A DNA stretch of 64,000 bases from Phytophthora colocasiae (lineage: Eukaryota > Oomycota > Peronosporomycetes > Peronosporales > Peronosporaceae). Of the stretch, positions 20,271 through 32,002 are shown piece by piece (positions within the stretch are counted from its first letter, which is position 1; each line of letters starts with the position of its first letter). Under the pieces are notes generated by a model. It saw only the letters and a program-made list of their open reading frames with translations, was not told the DNA's origin and ran no database searches. The translations under genes and the position numbers were made by a program. The DNA lies in contig JAGKQI010000096.1 in the NCBI GenBank assembly GCA_018806915.1, forward strand, positions 806,001-870,000, read 5' to 3'.

Positions 20271-21551
20271 TTCCCTTGAGCGTTGCCTTTATTTCTGAAG
20301 ACAACCATCCCATTTATGTTTAACGCTCGATGTCGATGTCATTTAAAGATGGTGTTGCCGTCGGTTTTTGTGCCGATGCCAGATAATATGTTCTCTTCTT
20401 CTTCTTCCATTTACTGATTAGCTATCTACATGTAGTTAAAGAAGGAAATCGAATTCTCAGACAGAAGCTTTCTTTGGAAAATCAGCGGCGATACAAAATC
20501 TTTTTGTGACTACATCAGGATCCAAAGGTGATAAGGCAACTGCTTCAAGAATACCAGGACTCTAGTAACCTGCCAACCTATGGAAATAGCCTTGGAAATT
20601 AGGGATTACAAGCCCACAGCGATTTCAGGGATGTACAGTTAGTTACGTAAATACATGACCTCCTTAACAACAACAAAAATCTATTTGTGACTAATTTCGA
20701 GGAGCTCATACAAGTATTTGGGTCTTTGCCAGACTGGGATTTCTGTTCGCGCTTGTGTCGGTACATGTAGCTGCAATTGGTACTGGGAGATTACTCACCA
20801 GTGATGCTGTCGATTGACAACCGACAATTGTTAATTTGGCATTTTGACTCGTACGAGGAGTTTTACCTGTAGCCAAAATATCTGGAATACACGCGGTTGC
20901 TAAATTCTTCACCACTCGGAAAAGTACTTACTGATCCCTTATTGTTGTTGCAGGTTTGGGAGCTGGTGTATTTTGCTTTTTTCCTGTGCTGTGGGCACTT
21001 TGTTGAATTGCGGTGCCTTTAAAAGCTGCAAAATTTGACACGATTTCATGTTCATCTGAAAGCAAACTCCGTGGTCGACTTTTTGATGTTCATATTTGTT
21101 TTCTTCCGCGTTCTTGGTGAAATTTTTCCTTTGGTAGTTCTCGTTCAATTGCCTGCTCTTGAAAAATAATGTTGCCTTTGGGAAAGATTTACAATCGCCT
21201 TCGCTTGAACGTGCAAAAGAATGTCGATAAAGAGCATTACGCCGAGGTAAAAGGGAGAAATATTGCTGCAACTGCTCGGCAAATACCATCACCTCGGCAT
21301 CTGATAGTGGATCTTGGATGAAATAGTGTGTGTGATACTAGTATAAGCGTTGTGAATGGTGGTCGTGTGAATTCCTCGTGACTTCCAAGTGTCAGTCCCA
21401 ACTCATGAAAACGAATGAGATTTTGAGTATCCAAACAACGTCAACAAAGCATTCAGGTGCCAAACGAGATATTCTATCTTGATACAGCGAAAAACGTCTT
21501 AATGATGGTTGGGTAGTAGTAGTTGTGGTTGAATGGAACAACGACTCGAAT
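20271..21551. other. Intergenic, no supported gene
   Basis: The stretch holds only scattered AT-rich frames. On the minus strand 21292-20939 is open for 117 residues without any recognisable motif. It may be eroded transposon sequence. Confidence 0.4.
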
Positions 21552-22358
21552 GAGACTTTTACAGTGACACGAAAAAAAAAAATTGAACAAACCCGACTAA
21601 ATTGGTGAATTTGGAAAAGGAGAAAGTACGCCAACTTGAGTTCGCTGGAATTCACAACACGAGATGCTTACACGCGCGGCCGAGATGATGCATTTCTGCT
21701 CCAGATCTGGTACGGTTCGCTGTGGAACATGGTGCCAAAGTTACTGGGACCGACAGAGTCGACGGTAATGCTCTTCTGCGCGGTGATTGGGACTGGGGCT
21801 GTCTTCTTTATCGACGTTAAGCTCAGCGAGATGGTTGATGAAGTGAAGAGGCTGATTAAGAAGGAGAAACCCCACTTGATTAATTTTGATTCGTCTCTGC
21901 TCAGACTCTGCCTCGCCAGGGAGGATGATGCGGGTATAGATTCGCGTGATGAAGCTACAATGGAGGCACTCAAGACGGAGCCCGTTCCGGAAATGATCAC
22001 TGCTCTCATACAACAAGAATTGCTACTTCCCCCGTTCAGTTACCTCAAAATCAGCCTCTTCAATTCATGAACCATCCCGCGCTTAACGTCGATAAAGAAG
22101 ACAGCCCCAGTCCCAATCACCGCGCAGAAGAGCATTACCGTCGACTATGTCGGTCCCAGTAACTTTGGCACCATGTTCCACAGCGAACCGTACCAGACCT
22201 GGAATAATTCCAGCAGAAATGCATCACCTCGGCCGCGCGTGTAAGCATCTCGTGTTGTGAATTCCAGCGAACTCAAGTTGGCGTACTTTCTCCTTTTCCA
22301 AATTCACCAATTCAGTCGGGTTTGTTCAAAAAAATTTTCGTGTCACTGTAAAAGTCTC
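21552..22358. repeat. Large inverted repeat containing a CRN 5' region
   Basis: Left arm 21552-21857 and right arm 22049-22358 are reverse complements over about 306-310 bp, with few mismatches and one short indel near 21700/22215. The spacer is about 191 bp. The left arm holds the start of a CRN gene (ATG at 21768) and the spacer its continuation; the right arm is the same start region in antisense. Transcription through it would give a long hairpin RNA. Confidence 0.85.
21768..22048 (+). pseudogene. Truncated CRN N-terminal fragment inside the inverted repeat
   Basis: The ATG opens LFCAVIGTGAVFFIDVKLSE, the standard CRN start, followed by a degenerate LFLAK counterpart (LLRLCLAREDD). The CRN reading fades where the frame enters the right arm of the inverted repeat, and it ends at a stop at 22070 that belongs to antisense sequence. 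There is no HVLVxxP boundary and no effector domain, so no complete CRN can be made. The open frame extends upstream of the ATG to 21636 without another ATG. Confidence 0.7.
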
Positions 22359-22730
22359 GTTGCGTTTGGTTTCCCCAATGGCTTGAGTGATGGTTCCCAA
22401 AGTCCACAATGGCACCGATATGCACCAGGAATGTCCTACTGGTGCTATGCGATGACATATTTGTTCCTCCTCGCCTGAACGCCCTTAGTCTGCTACAGAA
22501 GATTGCCTTGCTTCGACTGTGTGTGTGTTTTTTTCAGCGCAGTCTGTTAAGCATTCCACGCTTAAAGAGTCCATGTAGTTGAAGCTGCATAGGTAAAATT
22601 TATTCCTTTTCAGAAAATGACAGAATTTTTGTTTAACCTTTATTTGACTAAAGTAGAACCCCCTCTACAGTAATAAATTCCATCAGTGCCATAATCCGCG
22701 ACAATCTGGTAACAAGCAGACGAGAAGAGT
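22359..22730. other. Intergenic upstream of the proline-rich gene
   Basis: The stretch has AT-rich and T-rich runs and no gene. It presumably contains the promoter of the gene starting at 22731. Confidence 0.4.
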
Positions 22731-24870
22731 ATGGCGTCGAACGAATTGGCGGCGATCCTGGCGCGGCGTCGCGCCAAGGCGGGCGGGGAGAGCGAGCCTC
22801 CCGTCCCTGCAGTGGAACAGAGCGCTTTCCCCGCGTCGGAACCAGCTCCGTCGGCCGCTAGAAGTTCAATTGCGGAACGAATTGCACGTCTAAAGCAGCA
22901 GAGCGCAGCCGCCAGCGCCGCGGGGGCAGCAGCCCCAGTGTCGTCTGCACCTCGATTTAATCCCCCAGCACCGGCTTCAGAGCCGTCGGAGCAGCTTCAT
23001 GCGAGAAACAGTAGCGTTGGAAGCAGCAGCGACATGTCTGCAGCCTCGGAACCGATTGATACATCGGCAGTAGCTGCTGCACAGGAAGCAGCAGGCATCC
23101 GTAAAGCTTCCAGCAAGATCCAGCAGTTGCAGGGAAGTCTGGGGATCAATGTGAATCCGTTCGGACGTCCAGGGGCATCGTCTAGTGGTGGATATCGGAG
23201 TGGCCAACGGGAGTCCATTATGAGCACCGGTGAAGAACAATATGGACACACGCAACATGCTATGGGTGTGGCCATGCCCGGTATGACGGGGTCGGCTATT
23301 CCAATGCCTGGGTTGGCGAAGGGAGGATTCAGATTGCCTGGAATGGCAGCCGGGGGAGAACCAAGTGCTGAAACTCCAGCTACAGCTCTGGATGATTCTC
23401 ATGTGAGTTGGATGTTGATATCTTTAAGGGAAACACATTTCTGCACTACTAATTAGACTTTGCATGACAGGCTACAATGAACCGTGTTGCGGGACCTAAA
23501 CGCCGTGGACCTGCTCGACCGCCTCCAGGAGCTTTCCGAATCCCGGTAGGTTTATTTCACGGTGGTGATTCAATTGCTGAAATGTCGTGAACTGACTTCG
23601 GGTATTGTACATTTAGACGATGGCTGCGCCAATTATTGATAATGTGGAGCCTGCTCAAGTCTCAGCATCCGAACCGGTTGGCAACATGAACGCAGCTCCT
23701 ACCGAGGTTGCTGAGCCGATGGCCCAAGAAACACCCGTGTTGGTATCACCTCCAGCCCCCGAGCCGGCAAACTTGTTTGCAAGCCCGGCTCCAGCACCTG
23801 TTTACACACCAGCCCCAGTTCAGGCTCCTGTGCCCGCACCGACACCCGTTTCGGCCCCGGCACCCGCTGCTCCTGCTGTCGCTGCGACCCTGCACAAGCT
23901 ACCAGAGCCAGAGGTGATGCCGCCCATGAAGCCCTACCAAATTGAGGATGATGATCCGTATGCACCGAAGTATGACGCCCCTGCTGAGCAGTATTCATAC
24001 GCCCCGGCCGGATTCCCTAGCGCGTTGATGGCGAATTTCTCCATGGATGAACTTTCAATTGATGACAAGCCAAAACCGGTGGCTTCGTCGACCCCATCCT
24101 CGACGTCAGCTTCATCACTATTTGGAGGAACCAGCACGCCGGCCCCGATTTCAGAGACAACACCGAAGCCCATCTCGCCCCCTCCAGCTGCTCCAGTGGA
24201 GCCTCCTAAGCCAGCACCTGCAGCAGTCTTCACCCCTGCGCCAACCCTTGTCCCTGAACGAGTGACTTCTGCAACACCTGTGAATGTACCTGCACCGGTG
24301 GAGACTGCAACTCCCTCTCCAGCCCCAGTTAATGCAGCCCCCACAGCTTCAACTACCGCAACTCCTGAAGTGTTTACCCCTGTACCAGCGCCGACCCCCT
24401 CCCCGGTACCGGCACCAACACCTGTGGTTGCATCTACACCCGCTTCGGCACCAACGCAGACATCAGGTTCGTTCCTGTTCGGCGCTACACCGGCATCGGG
24501 CTTGGATGATGACGATTCGAGCGAGAGTGACTGGAGTGATGACGACAAGGACGGAAACCAATCGCTTTTTGGAGCGCAGAGTGCAGCCCCGAAACCAGCA
24601 GCTGCAGCCCCCACCCCAGTCTTAGTGACACCGTCGCAACCTACTCCGGAACTTCACCAGGCCCCAGCACCCATCAGCGGAGGCCTGTTTGGACCTCCAG
24701 CCAGCTCACCAGCACCTGGCTTCGTGCAGGCGACCCCGCAGCCTGCTGCCATCCCTCCTGCGCCTTACAGCTCACTCTTCAGCGGTGCAGTGAGCAGTAG
24801 CAGTGAGAGCGAAAGCGACAGTGATGATGAAGGCGGTCTGTTCGGAACTGGAGTGCCGTCGAAGCGGTAA
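22731..24870 (+). CDS. Pro/Ala-rich protein with possible capping-protein (CPI-like) motif and LFG motifs
   Basis: Three exons (22731-23402, 23471-23545, 23617-24870) join in phase to 666 aa. The N-terminus has a short helical block (LAAILARRRAKA) and a second one (IAERIARLKQQ). Exon 2 is only 75 nt and encodes ATMNRVAGPKRRGPARPPP. Together with the preceding His this resembles the CPI motif (HxTxxR, K, RR, P) by which FAM21/WASHC2, CARMIL and CD2AP bind actin capping protein. The rest is disordered Pro/Ala/Thr repeats with recurrent acidic-LFG motifs (SLFGG, FLFGA, SLFGA, GGLFGP, GGLFGTGV), reminiscent of FAM21 tails. A role in actin or endosomal trafficking is inference only. Low complexity makes homology uncertain, but splice phases and composition support a real gene. 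Confidence 0.65.
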
Positions 24871-25511
24871 GCCCCGCTGTACAAATTGACAATCACAGGG
24901 ACGGCATTTCGTGCTAGCACGAATAGTAGACAGACATAGAGAGAGCGCAGCTGGCTATTTGTCAACAAGCATTAGCCGTCCTTGTGTCAAGCTTCGAAGT
25001 TACACACCGATCAATTGTTCAATGAGACTTTTGCTTTCTTTTTGTTAGTTATTTTCACTTGCTTTTGCCAGTACTTGCTTGATTTTCCAGCATTTTCTCC
25101 ACACAAGCAGGACGGAAAAGCAGACGACACGACACGAACACCATTTCGAGGAGCAGGGACACTTGGAGAGGAGGAGGGGGCTGTTAACTGCGATGCAAGC
25201 TGCAAGCACGGACGCCTCGACATCAAAACGCAACTTCCATCGTCTACCGCCAAAAAATATGCAAGTCATGCAGATATGCAAAAGTGAAAAAGCAGTCCAT
25301 ATATATCGGCAAACGCCGAGTGCACACCAGTCACGGACGTCAATGTGTTTGCCCCCTACACAGCAACAGCCTCCAAGTTCCTTTTCTTCATGTCTCCATC
25401 TCCACCATTTCAAGCCGTCAACACCTTGCTTTACGCCAATCTCTGCCGAAACAGGATACGCGCTATTCTACACCCCGTCCCGTTGCTGCGGCAGATCTTC
25501 TCAGTCACGAC
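24871..25511. other. Convergent intergenic region
   Basis: It lies between two genes that end toward each other, so it should hold both 3' UTRs. No coding feature is supported. Confidence 0.4.
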
Positions 25512-26270
25512 CTACCACAGTTGGGCAGGTGCGATCTTCTCCGTGTTGATGTACAGCATATCTTCAATCTTGAAGTAGCGGCCCCAAAAGTAGGCCTTGG
25601 AGCCACCAACAGCTCCCTTCTGACCCTGGGCCGTCACCAATCGCTGTACAGGTAGATAGGCAGGCGAGTCCGGGTGCAAGAACGTCTTGCGCGAGCGCGC
25701 CTTGTTGTACACCAACATTGGGTGCATAGTGCTCAGCGATCCATCAGCTTCCATAGCCACCTGAATCTTGTAGATCTCCCCAAGGGAGCCCTCAGCGTCT
25801 CCCTCTTCACTGGTGGTCATACGGATCACCGCCTGGTACGGGAACTCCTGCAGCTTGGAAGCAGGTTCATCCAGCTTCACAGGAAGCCAGACCATGTCGT
25901 CCGTAGCCTCAGAAGACTGCGGACCTCCCTCACGAAGGGATTTCGAGTCACCACCGACGGTCATGAGCTTCACAGGCGTCTTGTCATCCTCGTCCGAAGG
26001 AGAATTCATTCCCAACTTGTGCAGATAACGCTTGACACGCTTAAACGGAACACGAGCGAACTTTCCGCCGTGTGAAAGAACTTGATCATGCACACGCTTG
26101 ACACCGAATTCTGGGTGAGCGAATTTGATGGCCTTGATCAGTGCCGTGAGCTCTTCAGCGTCCACATCGTCAGGACCGCGCGAGGGCGACGGAGAAGGAG
26201 ACGAACGAGGCGGCGAGTGCTTGGGCGTCTGCGGCGCAGAGCCGTTCTTCTTGGGACTTGCACCGGCCAT
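25512..26270 (-). CDS. Hypothetical protein, 252 aa, with a helical winged-helix-like region
   Basis: The ATG at 26270 opens MAGASPKKNGS. An in-frame ATG at 26450 is possible, but the extra 60 residues are encoded partly by a palindrome and look non-coding. Residues 1-35 are Ser/Pro-rich. Residues 38-90 (ELTALIKAIKFAHPEFGVKRVHDQVLS to KRVKRYLHKLG) look like a helix-turn-helix resembling the first helical domain of transposase or integrase accessory proteins. The C-terminal half contains a predicted beta-rich domain (PYQAVIRMTTSEEGDAEG, then KAYFWGRYF). I do not recognise the family. Third-position GC is high and the frame is clean, so it is likely expressed. Confidence 0.65.
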   Translation of the reverse strand: MAGASPKKNGSAPQTPKHSPPRSSPSPSPSRGPDDVDAEELTALIKAIKFAHPEFGVKRVHDQVLSHGGKFARVPFKRVKRYLHKLGMNSPSDEDDKTPVKLMTVGGDSKSLREGGPQSSEATDDMVWLPVKLDEPASKLQEFPYQAVIRMTTSEEGDAEGSLGEIYKIQVAMEADGSLSTMHPMLVYNKARSRKTFLHPDSPAYLPVQRLVTAQGQKGAVGGSKAYFWGRYFKIEDMLYINTEKIAPAQLW

Positions 26271-26369
26271 TGAGCTGGTGCTGGAGACGTTGGGAATGTG
26301 AAGGAATGGCGCAGAGATATCCGAGGGGGGAAAGATCGGGAACTGAGTTGATCCGGCTGACTGCAGAGT

Positions 26370-26402
26370 CTGTATAGAGTCTGCAGTGCAGACTCTATAC
26401 AG
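26370..26402. repeat. 33-bp near-perfect palindrome
   Basis: Arms of 16 bp (CTGTATAGAGTCTGCA and its exact reverse complement) are separated by a single G. It lies 100 bp upstream of the start codon of the minus-strand gene at 26270. Confidence 0.85.
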
Positions 26403-28020
26403 CAGCAAAAAAAATTCCAGCTCAAAAAATAAGGACCTAATGGGTAACATATTTTACTCATTCTCACGTCACAGATTTGAGCAGATAGGAGTTTTTCGGT
26501 GGTCAACAGCTCATGGTGACTAGGCTAGGTAGCTCTTCTGGAGAACGCTGCAGCCTCGCGATGCACACATGCACCTGGAAACCAGTGAGGTGTTGAACCG
26601 ATTTCTTGATAGCAGTGTAATTGATTCCATGCTGTAGAAGGTATCCATCCACCTTTACGCGACTCATTTTCGACACTAAAAATGGGTCATTCAACACTCT
26701 GGAGTCCACACTCTGGACCTGGACCGTCTGGTCCCAGTGTTGTCAATAGGGGCATTTTTATAAATTTTACGAACTTTTTTCATCCAACATTCAAACGTCT
26801 TTATAAAAATGGGTACATTTTCGCTCACTTCTTTCTGGTATGTGTCTTGCAACAAATAGAGACCTCTAATTGAGGGCATACTGTGAATAAGAGTCTAGCG
26901 GAAGTTGTTGCCGCCTTCCCGATGGAAGCACGCACTTCTTCCAATTTCATCGTGGAGATGTTCGAGAGTATGGCCTGGTGATGACGCGCCCACCCAGTCA
27001 CTTGAGTCGCCGGAGCGCGGCAATGTCTACGGACTAGCGGCGTACTACGACGCCTTGGCGGTGGTCGAGGCGCTAACAATCATCCTGCCCACCAAGACTG
27101 TCCGCATTGGCCAGGACCCCACTGTAGTGAGTGCCGAAGAGGAGTTTCAACTTGATACTGCTCTTCCATTTCATCTTAACCTGTTCCTGTTGCTCTTCCT
27201 CAATCTGCTCGTGTTGCTCTTGCTTAATCTGTTCCTGTTCCTGCTCCTGAGGATCCTATATCTACTCTACGCTCAGCGTAGTCGTGACAGTGGATGAACT
27301 GGTCGAATGCCAGATTAAGTGATTCTCTTCCAGACCTGCCTTGTATTTGCGACATCACTGTGCATGATGGATACATAACTTATCTGATTAGAAAGGTTTT
27401 TCAGGCATAGAAAGGGGTTACAATGTTCCAACGTGTTTGAATCAGACTTGAAACGAAAAAAACGTTCGAACGTTGTTATATGAACGAAGTATGGTATTGA
27501 CAACACTGCTGGTCCTTCTGCCTTGCGGTACTGGAAATTTGCCGGTGTGAACCCCCCCAATGACGGCCAAGTCACAGGCAATGCCTTACACCAAATGCTT
27601 ACAACACCCCAAAGCCTCGATCCGACTTGCCAGGCGGCAAACAAAAACCCAAAGAAACTGGATATTTTTAATCATTTCCACAGGTTATATTGGATTTTAC
27701 CATATCAAATCTAACAGTCTTTGTGCTGTCCACAGTGGTATTAAGTCTCACGTCGCGGCGATCGAACAACAGCTCCCGTTTAGGTTCACCTGGCGTGCTA
27801 AACTCTCGATTAAGTACGGTTACATTCCCATACAAAACACAAGTCAAGCTGGAACAAGACTCGCCAGCCAGAGGTAAATCCGCCCGCGCGGAGAAAGACT
27901 GATTACTCAGAACGAAGGCGCTTGCCCGACGGCCCACGGCGCAAAGCAGCGAGAGCGGAAGGAGAGCGAGTGTCCGTCTGTCAGCGCCCTGCACATTTAC
28001 ATTAGCAGACAGGAGCAGCC
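26403..28020. other. 1.6-kb intergenic stretch without a supported gene
   Basis: Several frames of 60-130 codons occur on both strands, but none has a domain. A Leu-rich plus-strand frame at 27150-27260 is the antisense of a Gln/Glu repeat (QEQEQIKQEQHEQIEEEQQEQ) on the minus strand, which itself ends after about 60 codons without recognisable homology. The last 100 bases presumably contain the promoter of the MYND-PDZ gene. Confidence 0.4.
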
Positions 28021-31000
28021 ATGCCCAAGAACAACTATGATGACGATGACGACGATGATCTGCTCATGGCGCTGCAGAGTATGGAGCCGTGTGGCAATTG
28101 TGGGGCGGAAGGCGCCAAGATCCCGTGTATGAGCGGCTGTGGAGAAGTGTTCTACTGCTCCAGGGTGAGTTGGCTTGACAAGGATTTAACCCTTAAGAGA
28201 AGGTGTTAAATAACTCACTTTTGATGACTGTAGGAATGCAACATGCACCACGCGTCGGCGCATCGTCTGCGCTGTCGGAACTTGAGGTGCTCCAAATTCA
28301 ACGACTCGGAGTGTAAGTGGTCTTTCTTGAAGTAGAACGAAGACGGATGTGCACTAAGGGTTAATGTTGTTGGATGTCTGTAGCGGAGTCGGATTCGGAC
28401 GACTCAGACGAGTATGAGACGGACTCCAGTGCTGAGTACGAGACGGATTCAGATGAGGATGAAGAAGAAGAAGAGGAGGAGGAGGAGGTCAAGCCGAAGA
28501 AGAAGAAGGGCAAGAAGAAGGGCCGTGGCCGCTCCAAGTCTCGTCGGGTTAATAGCTCCCGCAGTGTCGAGTCGTCTGGCAGCACTCTTTCAGTAAGAGT
28601 TAAAAGCTGTTGTTATTCTTTAGTGAGGGAATTGTGGACTCACTGTGACGTATGTGTCTATCTCGTGTTGTACCAGCGGAAGGTGAGCCTTGATGCCGAT
28701 GTGGAGAAACGAATTGAGGAGAAGATCTTGAAAAGACTCAAGAAACAGGAAGAAGCTCGCATTGCACAAGCTATTGAATCTCGTATGAAGGCGGAGAAGG
28801 CCAACTGGCGCGACGACGAGATGAACCGTATCATCATGGAAATGCGGGAACGTTTCCAATCGGAAATGTCCACATCAACCTTCTGGACTGCGCTGGCCAA
28901 AAAGAACGGATTGGAGATGGACTCACAGGAGATGCAGACGCTACAAAAGTCCATGGAGCACTCGTTCTTGGCCTCCAATCCTCAGTCCGAGGACAAGATG
29001 GCTGTGCCAATGACTGCGGAGGAGGCTGCTGCCGCCGGTGTTGCTGCGATCGATGGCTCGTCCGAAGCGACTGTCAGTCGGACGTGCAGCGTGTCGAAGG
29101 AGTCGTCGTGGAACAATGCCTGCCCTGCGTTCGAGGCGTTGCGTGTTGTTGTGTGGAAGCACAGTTTCTTGCCACGTCTGCAGTTCCGCGCCGATGACTC
29201 GAGTATCTGGAACACTGTCACGGAGATGGATGCTGACGAATCGTTCGCCCACATTTGTGCGGGTGATAAGCTTCTCTCTATCAATGGACGTGCGATTGAC
29301 GACTCAGTGCGCACGGAGGACGACTTGAACGACGTCTTCGCGGCGTATGCGTCTCCGATTATAATGAAATTCGAGGCAGGAGATCCATCCCCAGAGAAAT
29401 GCAAGGTTCATGACTACACAGTGACGTGGTCGAACGGGCCGCTGGGCGTCACATTGAAGGACGACTGCGCCACGCAGAAAATCCCTATTGTGAACCGGTT
29501 GACTAAGAAGGCTGGATCAGTGGCTGTGAAGCAGAATATCTCTATTGGTGATGTGCTGGTGGCCATTAACAACATCGACACGATCCAGCTCGGCTGTTCA
29601 CTCTCCATGTCCATTCTTAAGAAGGTACAGCTGCCTGCTAAGCTCCGATTCCGTGGTGTGGGTGGACCGGCGCCAGAGTCTGTATCGAATAATGAGCCCG
29701 CTCCAAAGGTGCCACAGCGTAGTAGCGTGACTGTCTCCCGCCAACCAAGCGGATTAAAACCGGAGAATGGCAACGCACCTGTCGATGATCGCGCACCGTC
29801 AGTGATGAACTTCAGCATGAGCATGTCTCGGCCGAGCAAGTACACGATTAACTGGGGTGAAGGTCCTCTGGGTCTTACGATCATTCCTGGTCTGAACGAG
29901 GGTGACCTCCCAGTGATCAAAAAGGTCACTGGTACAGGTAACTCGGTTGGTATCGACAAAGCACAGGTGGGCGATTTCTTGGAGAGTATGAACGGCATTG
30001 AGACAGCCACGATGCATTTCGAGAACGTGGTGTCGTACTTGAAAACAGCACCAAAGCCTGTCTTGCTGCGGTTCCGTGCAGCCCTCGATGACGAGGATGC
30101 AAGGGGACCGTCTTCGTACCGTAGCAATGGAACGGCGCTATCCGCTAAAAGCGAAGCGAGTACACATTCAAATTACGACAATGCTCCTGTGCACATGAGC
30201 CCTCCGGATCCTGCGCCGATTCCTGTACATACTCCAAGCCACCACCACACCACGGAAGTTGTAAGGCAAGTATCGCGCGAGGCACCAAGCGACGTGTACA
30301 AGGTTGTGTGGGGATCAGGCCCGCTGGGTCTTACGATCGATGCAAAGCCAAATGCAACCGGAGCATTTATCAAACGCATTGCTTCCCAGGGTGCTGCGGC
30401 TCACCTTGCTCAAGACTGCGTCGGAGACGACGTGACGCACATCAACGACATGGACGTGTCGCGAGTGGCTTTCCAGGACATTGTGGCACACCTGAAGAAT
30501 GTTCCCCGTCCGGTGACGCTTTTCTTCAGACGCAAGGCTGCTCAACCGCAGCACGATCGACATGGTTCTTACTCGTCAACCTCGAGTGGAAGTTCTTCTC
30601 ATTACGAAACGCCTACTCCAAGCCACAGCCGAAAAGCAGCACTAGCTGCAGCAGGCGAGGATAATGGTGTGCAGTTCTACAATTTGGTATGGCAGGACGG
30701 CACACCGCTGGGTTTGTCTTTGCGTGGCGCTGATAATACGTGCGAGTACCCTTACATTACTCGCGTGACGGGCACAGGAAGCGCTGCACATTTGCCACAG
30801 ACCGCGTTGAACGACTGCCTGATTTCGGTGGATGGACGCAGCGTGCACGTGCGTGATAAGACCTTCGAGGAAGTGATGACTCTGCTGAAGGTGATGCAGA
30901 AGCCATTGACGCTCAAGTTCCAGGTACGGAACGTTGGTGGTGGCCAGCCTCGTGCTCCAGCACCTCCATCTCCAGCACCAGCACCGGTTCAGTATCAACA

Positions 31001-31373
31001 GCGAACACCCTCGCCGTCTCCACCACCGCCTCAGCAACAGCAGCAGCAGCAGCGAAAGGCGATAAAGACGCAAGAGTCATATACATGGAGACAGAATCGA
31101 ACTCCTCCTCCGCCGGTGCCTGGCCAACAACAGCCGATATCGCAGTCGTATAACTCGAGCTCGTCGCTCCCCGGTGCAAACGGTATGATGGCTGGGCAAA
31201 ATAGTAATAATCTTAGTAGGAGCGTCAACTCGATGGGCAGCGACCGTGGCCTTGGTGCCGGCGTGAGTGCGGGCAACGAGAACAAGTTCAGCAGCATCCA
31301 GGCACCCTTCCTCGTGCAGAACAAGCTTTCAACGGGCCGCCGGCAAAAGATGCTCAAGGGCCTTAAGAAGTAG
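28021..31373 (+). CDS. MYND-finger protein with one degenerate and four clear PDZ domains
   Basis: Four exons (28021-28164, 28234-28312, 28384-28592, 28677-31373) give 1,042 aa. Exons 1-2 encode a MYND zinc finger (CGNCGAEGAKIPCMSGCGEVFYCS, split by intron 1, then ECNMHHASAHRLRC). Exon 3 is a Ser/Asp/Glu and Lys-rich linker. Exon 4 has a coiled coil (aa 145-230) and PDZ-like repeats at about 295-385 (weak), 391-470, 533-612, 685-765 and 812-895. The last four open with Y-x-V/I/L-x-W and carry the carboxylate-binding PLGLTI-type loop. The tail is Pro/Gln-rich. MYND and PDZ both bind short peptides, so a scaffold role is likely. Intron 3 (28593-28676, 84 nt) is a multiple of three without a stop and could be retained. 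Confidence 0.88.
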
Positions 31374-32002
31374 ACGAACACACGTGATGCCGAGATTTCT
31401 AGCTTTATCTGAAGCCCTTAAGCGATCGTGCAAAGTGTTGACAACGGAGCGAAGAAGGATGTGAAAAGCGGACGGGTGACGCGCGGAGAGGAAGGAGAAC
31501 AAGAATCTTACAGGGAAGACTGAAGACATCAGCACGACAAACAAGCATGATACAGAGAAAAAAAAGCAAAACAATTCAATGGCGAGCAAGAATCATAGCG
31601 CAGCATTTTTTAAGCACTCAACATCCAGCAAACTGTCTGGCTCGGGTTAGTCAACTGACGTATGGGTGAAAGTGAGTAACATTGCATTGTGCCTTTGCTT
31701 TCATGTTGCCGTTAGAATGGTCGACTCAGTCGAGGAAAATAGTGCTGCCATTTCACATCCAGAACTGAAGGTACAACACTGCAGCAATACGGTCAGTTCG
31801 TGTTCAAATACTACATGCGTTTGAGATGTACCCATAACGTCTGCGTAGCTCCGTTTGTAGGTCAGATGCAAACTGCAAAATGCTCAAAGGTAAGTCAAGC
31901 TTTGCAAGATAAAGGAAGAGTCACCTACCCTTTGTGTTGCTGTGGTATGTCTGGTAAACTCTTGCTCAAGTTGTTGGTTTACCTGTTCCCAAAATTCCAG
32001 AA
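31374..32002. other. Convergent intergenic region, nothing recognised
   Basis: It separates the 3' ends of the MYND-PDZ gene and the coiled-coil gene. Only short unsupported frames are present. Confidence 0.4.

Noticed and set aside
22257..22478. Short frame starting MNSSELKLAYF
   Set aside because: The same frame appears on the minus strand at 21655; both come from the two arms of the inverted repeat, not from a gene.
23934..24614. 226-codon minus-strand Gly/Ala-rich frame
   Set aside because: It is the antisense shadow of the Pro/Ala/Thr repeats of the spliced plus-strand gene.
26270..26450. Upstream ATG giving a hydrophobic N-terminal extension (possible signal peptide)
   Set aside because: The extension is encoded by the 33-bp palindrome and A/T runs, and the composition changes sharply at the inner ATG.
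26905..27297. Leu-rich frame that looks like a membrane segment
   Set aside because: It is the complement of a Gln/Glu repeat, so the hydrophobic run is a composition effect.
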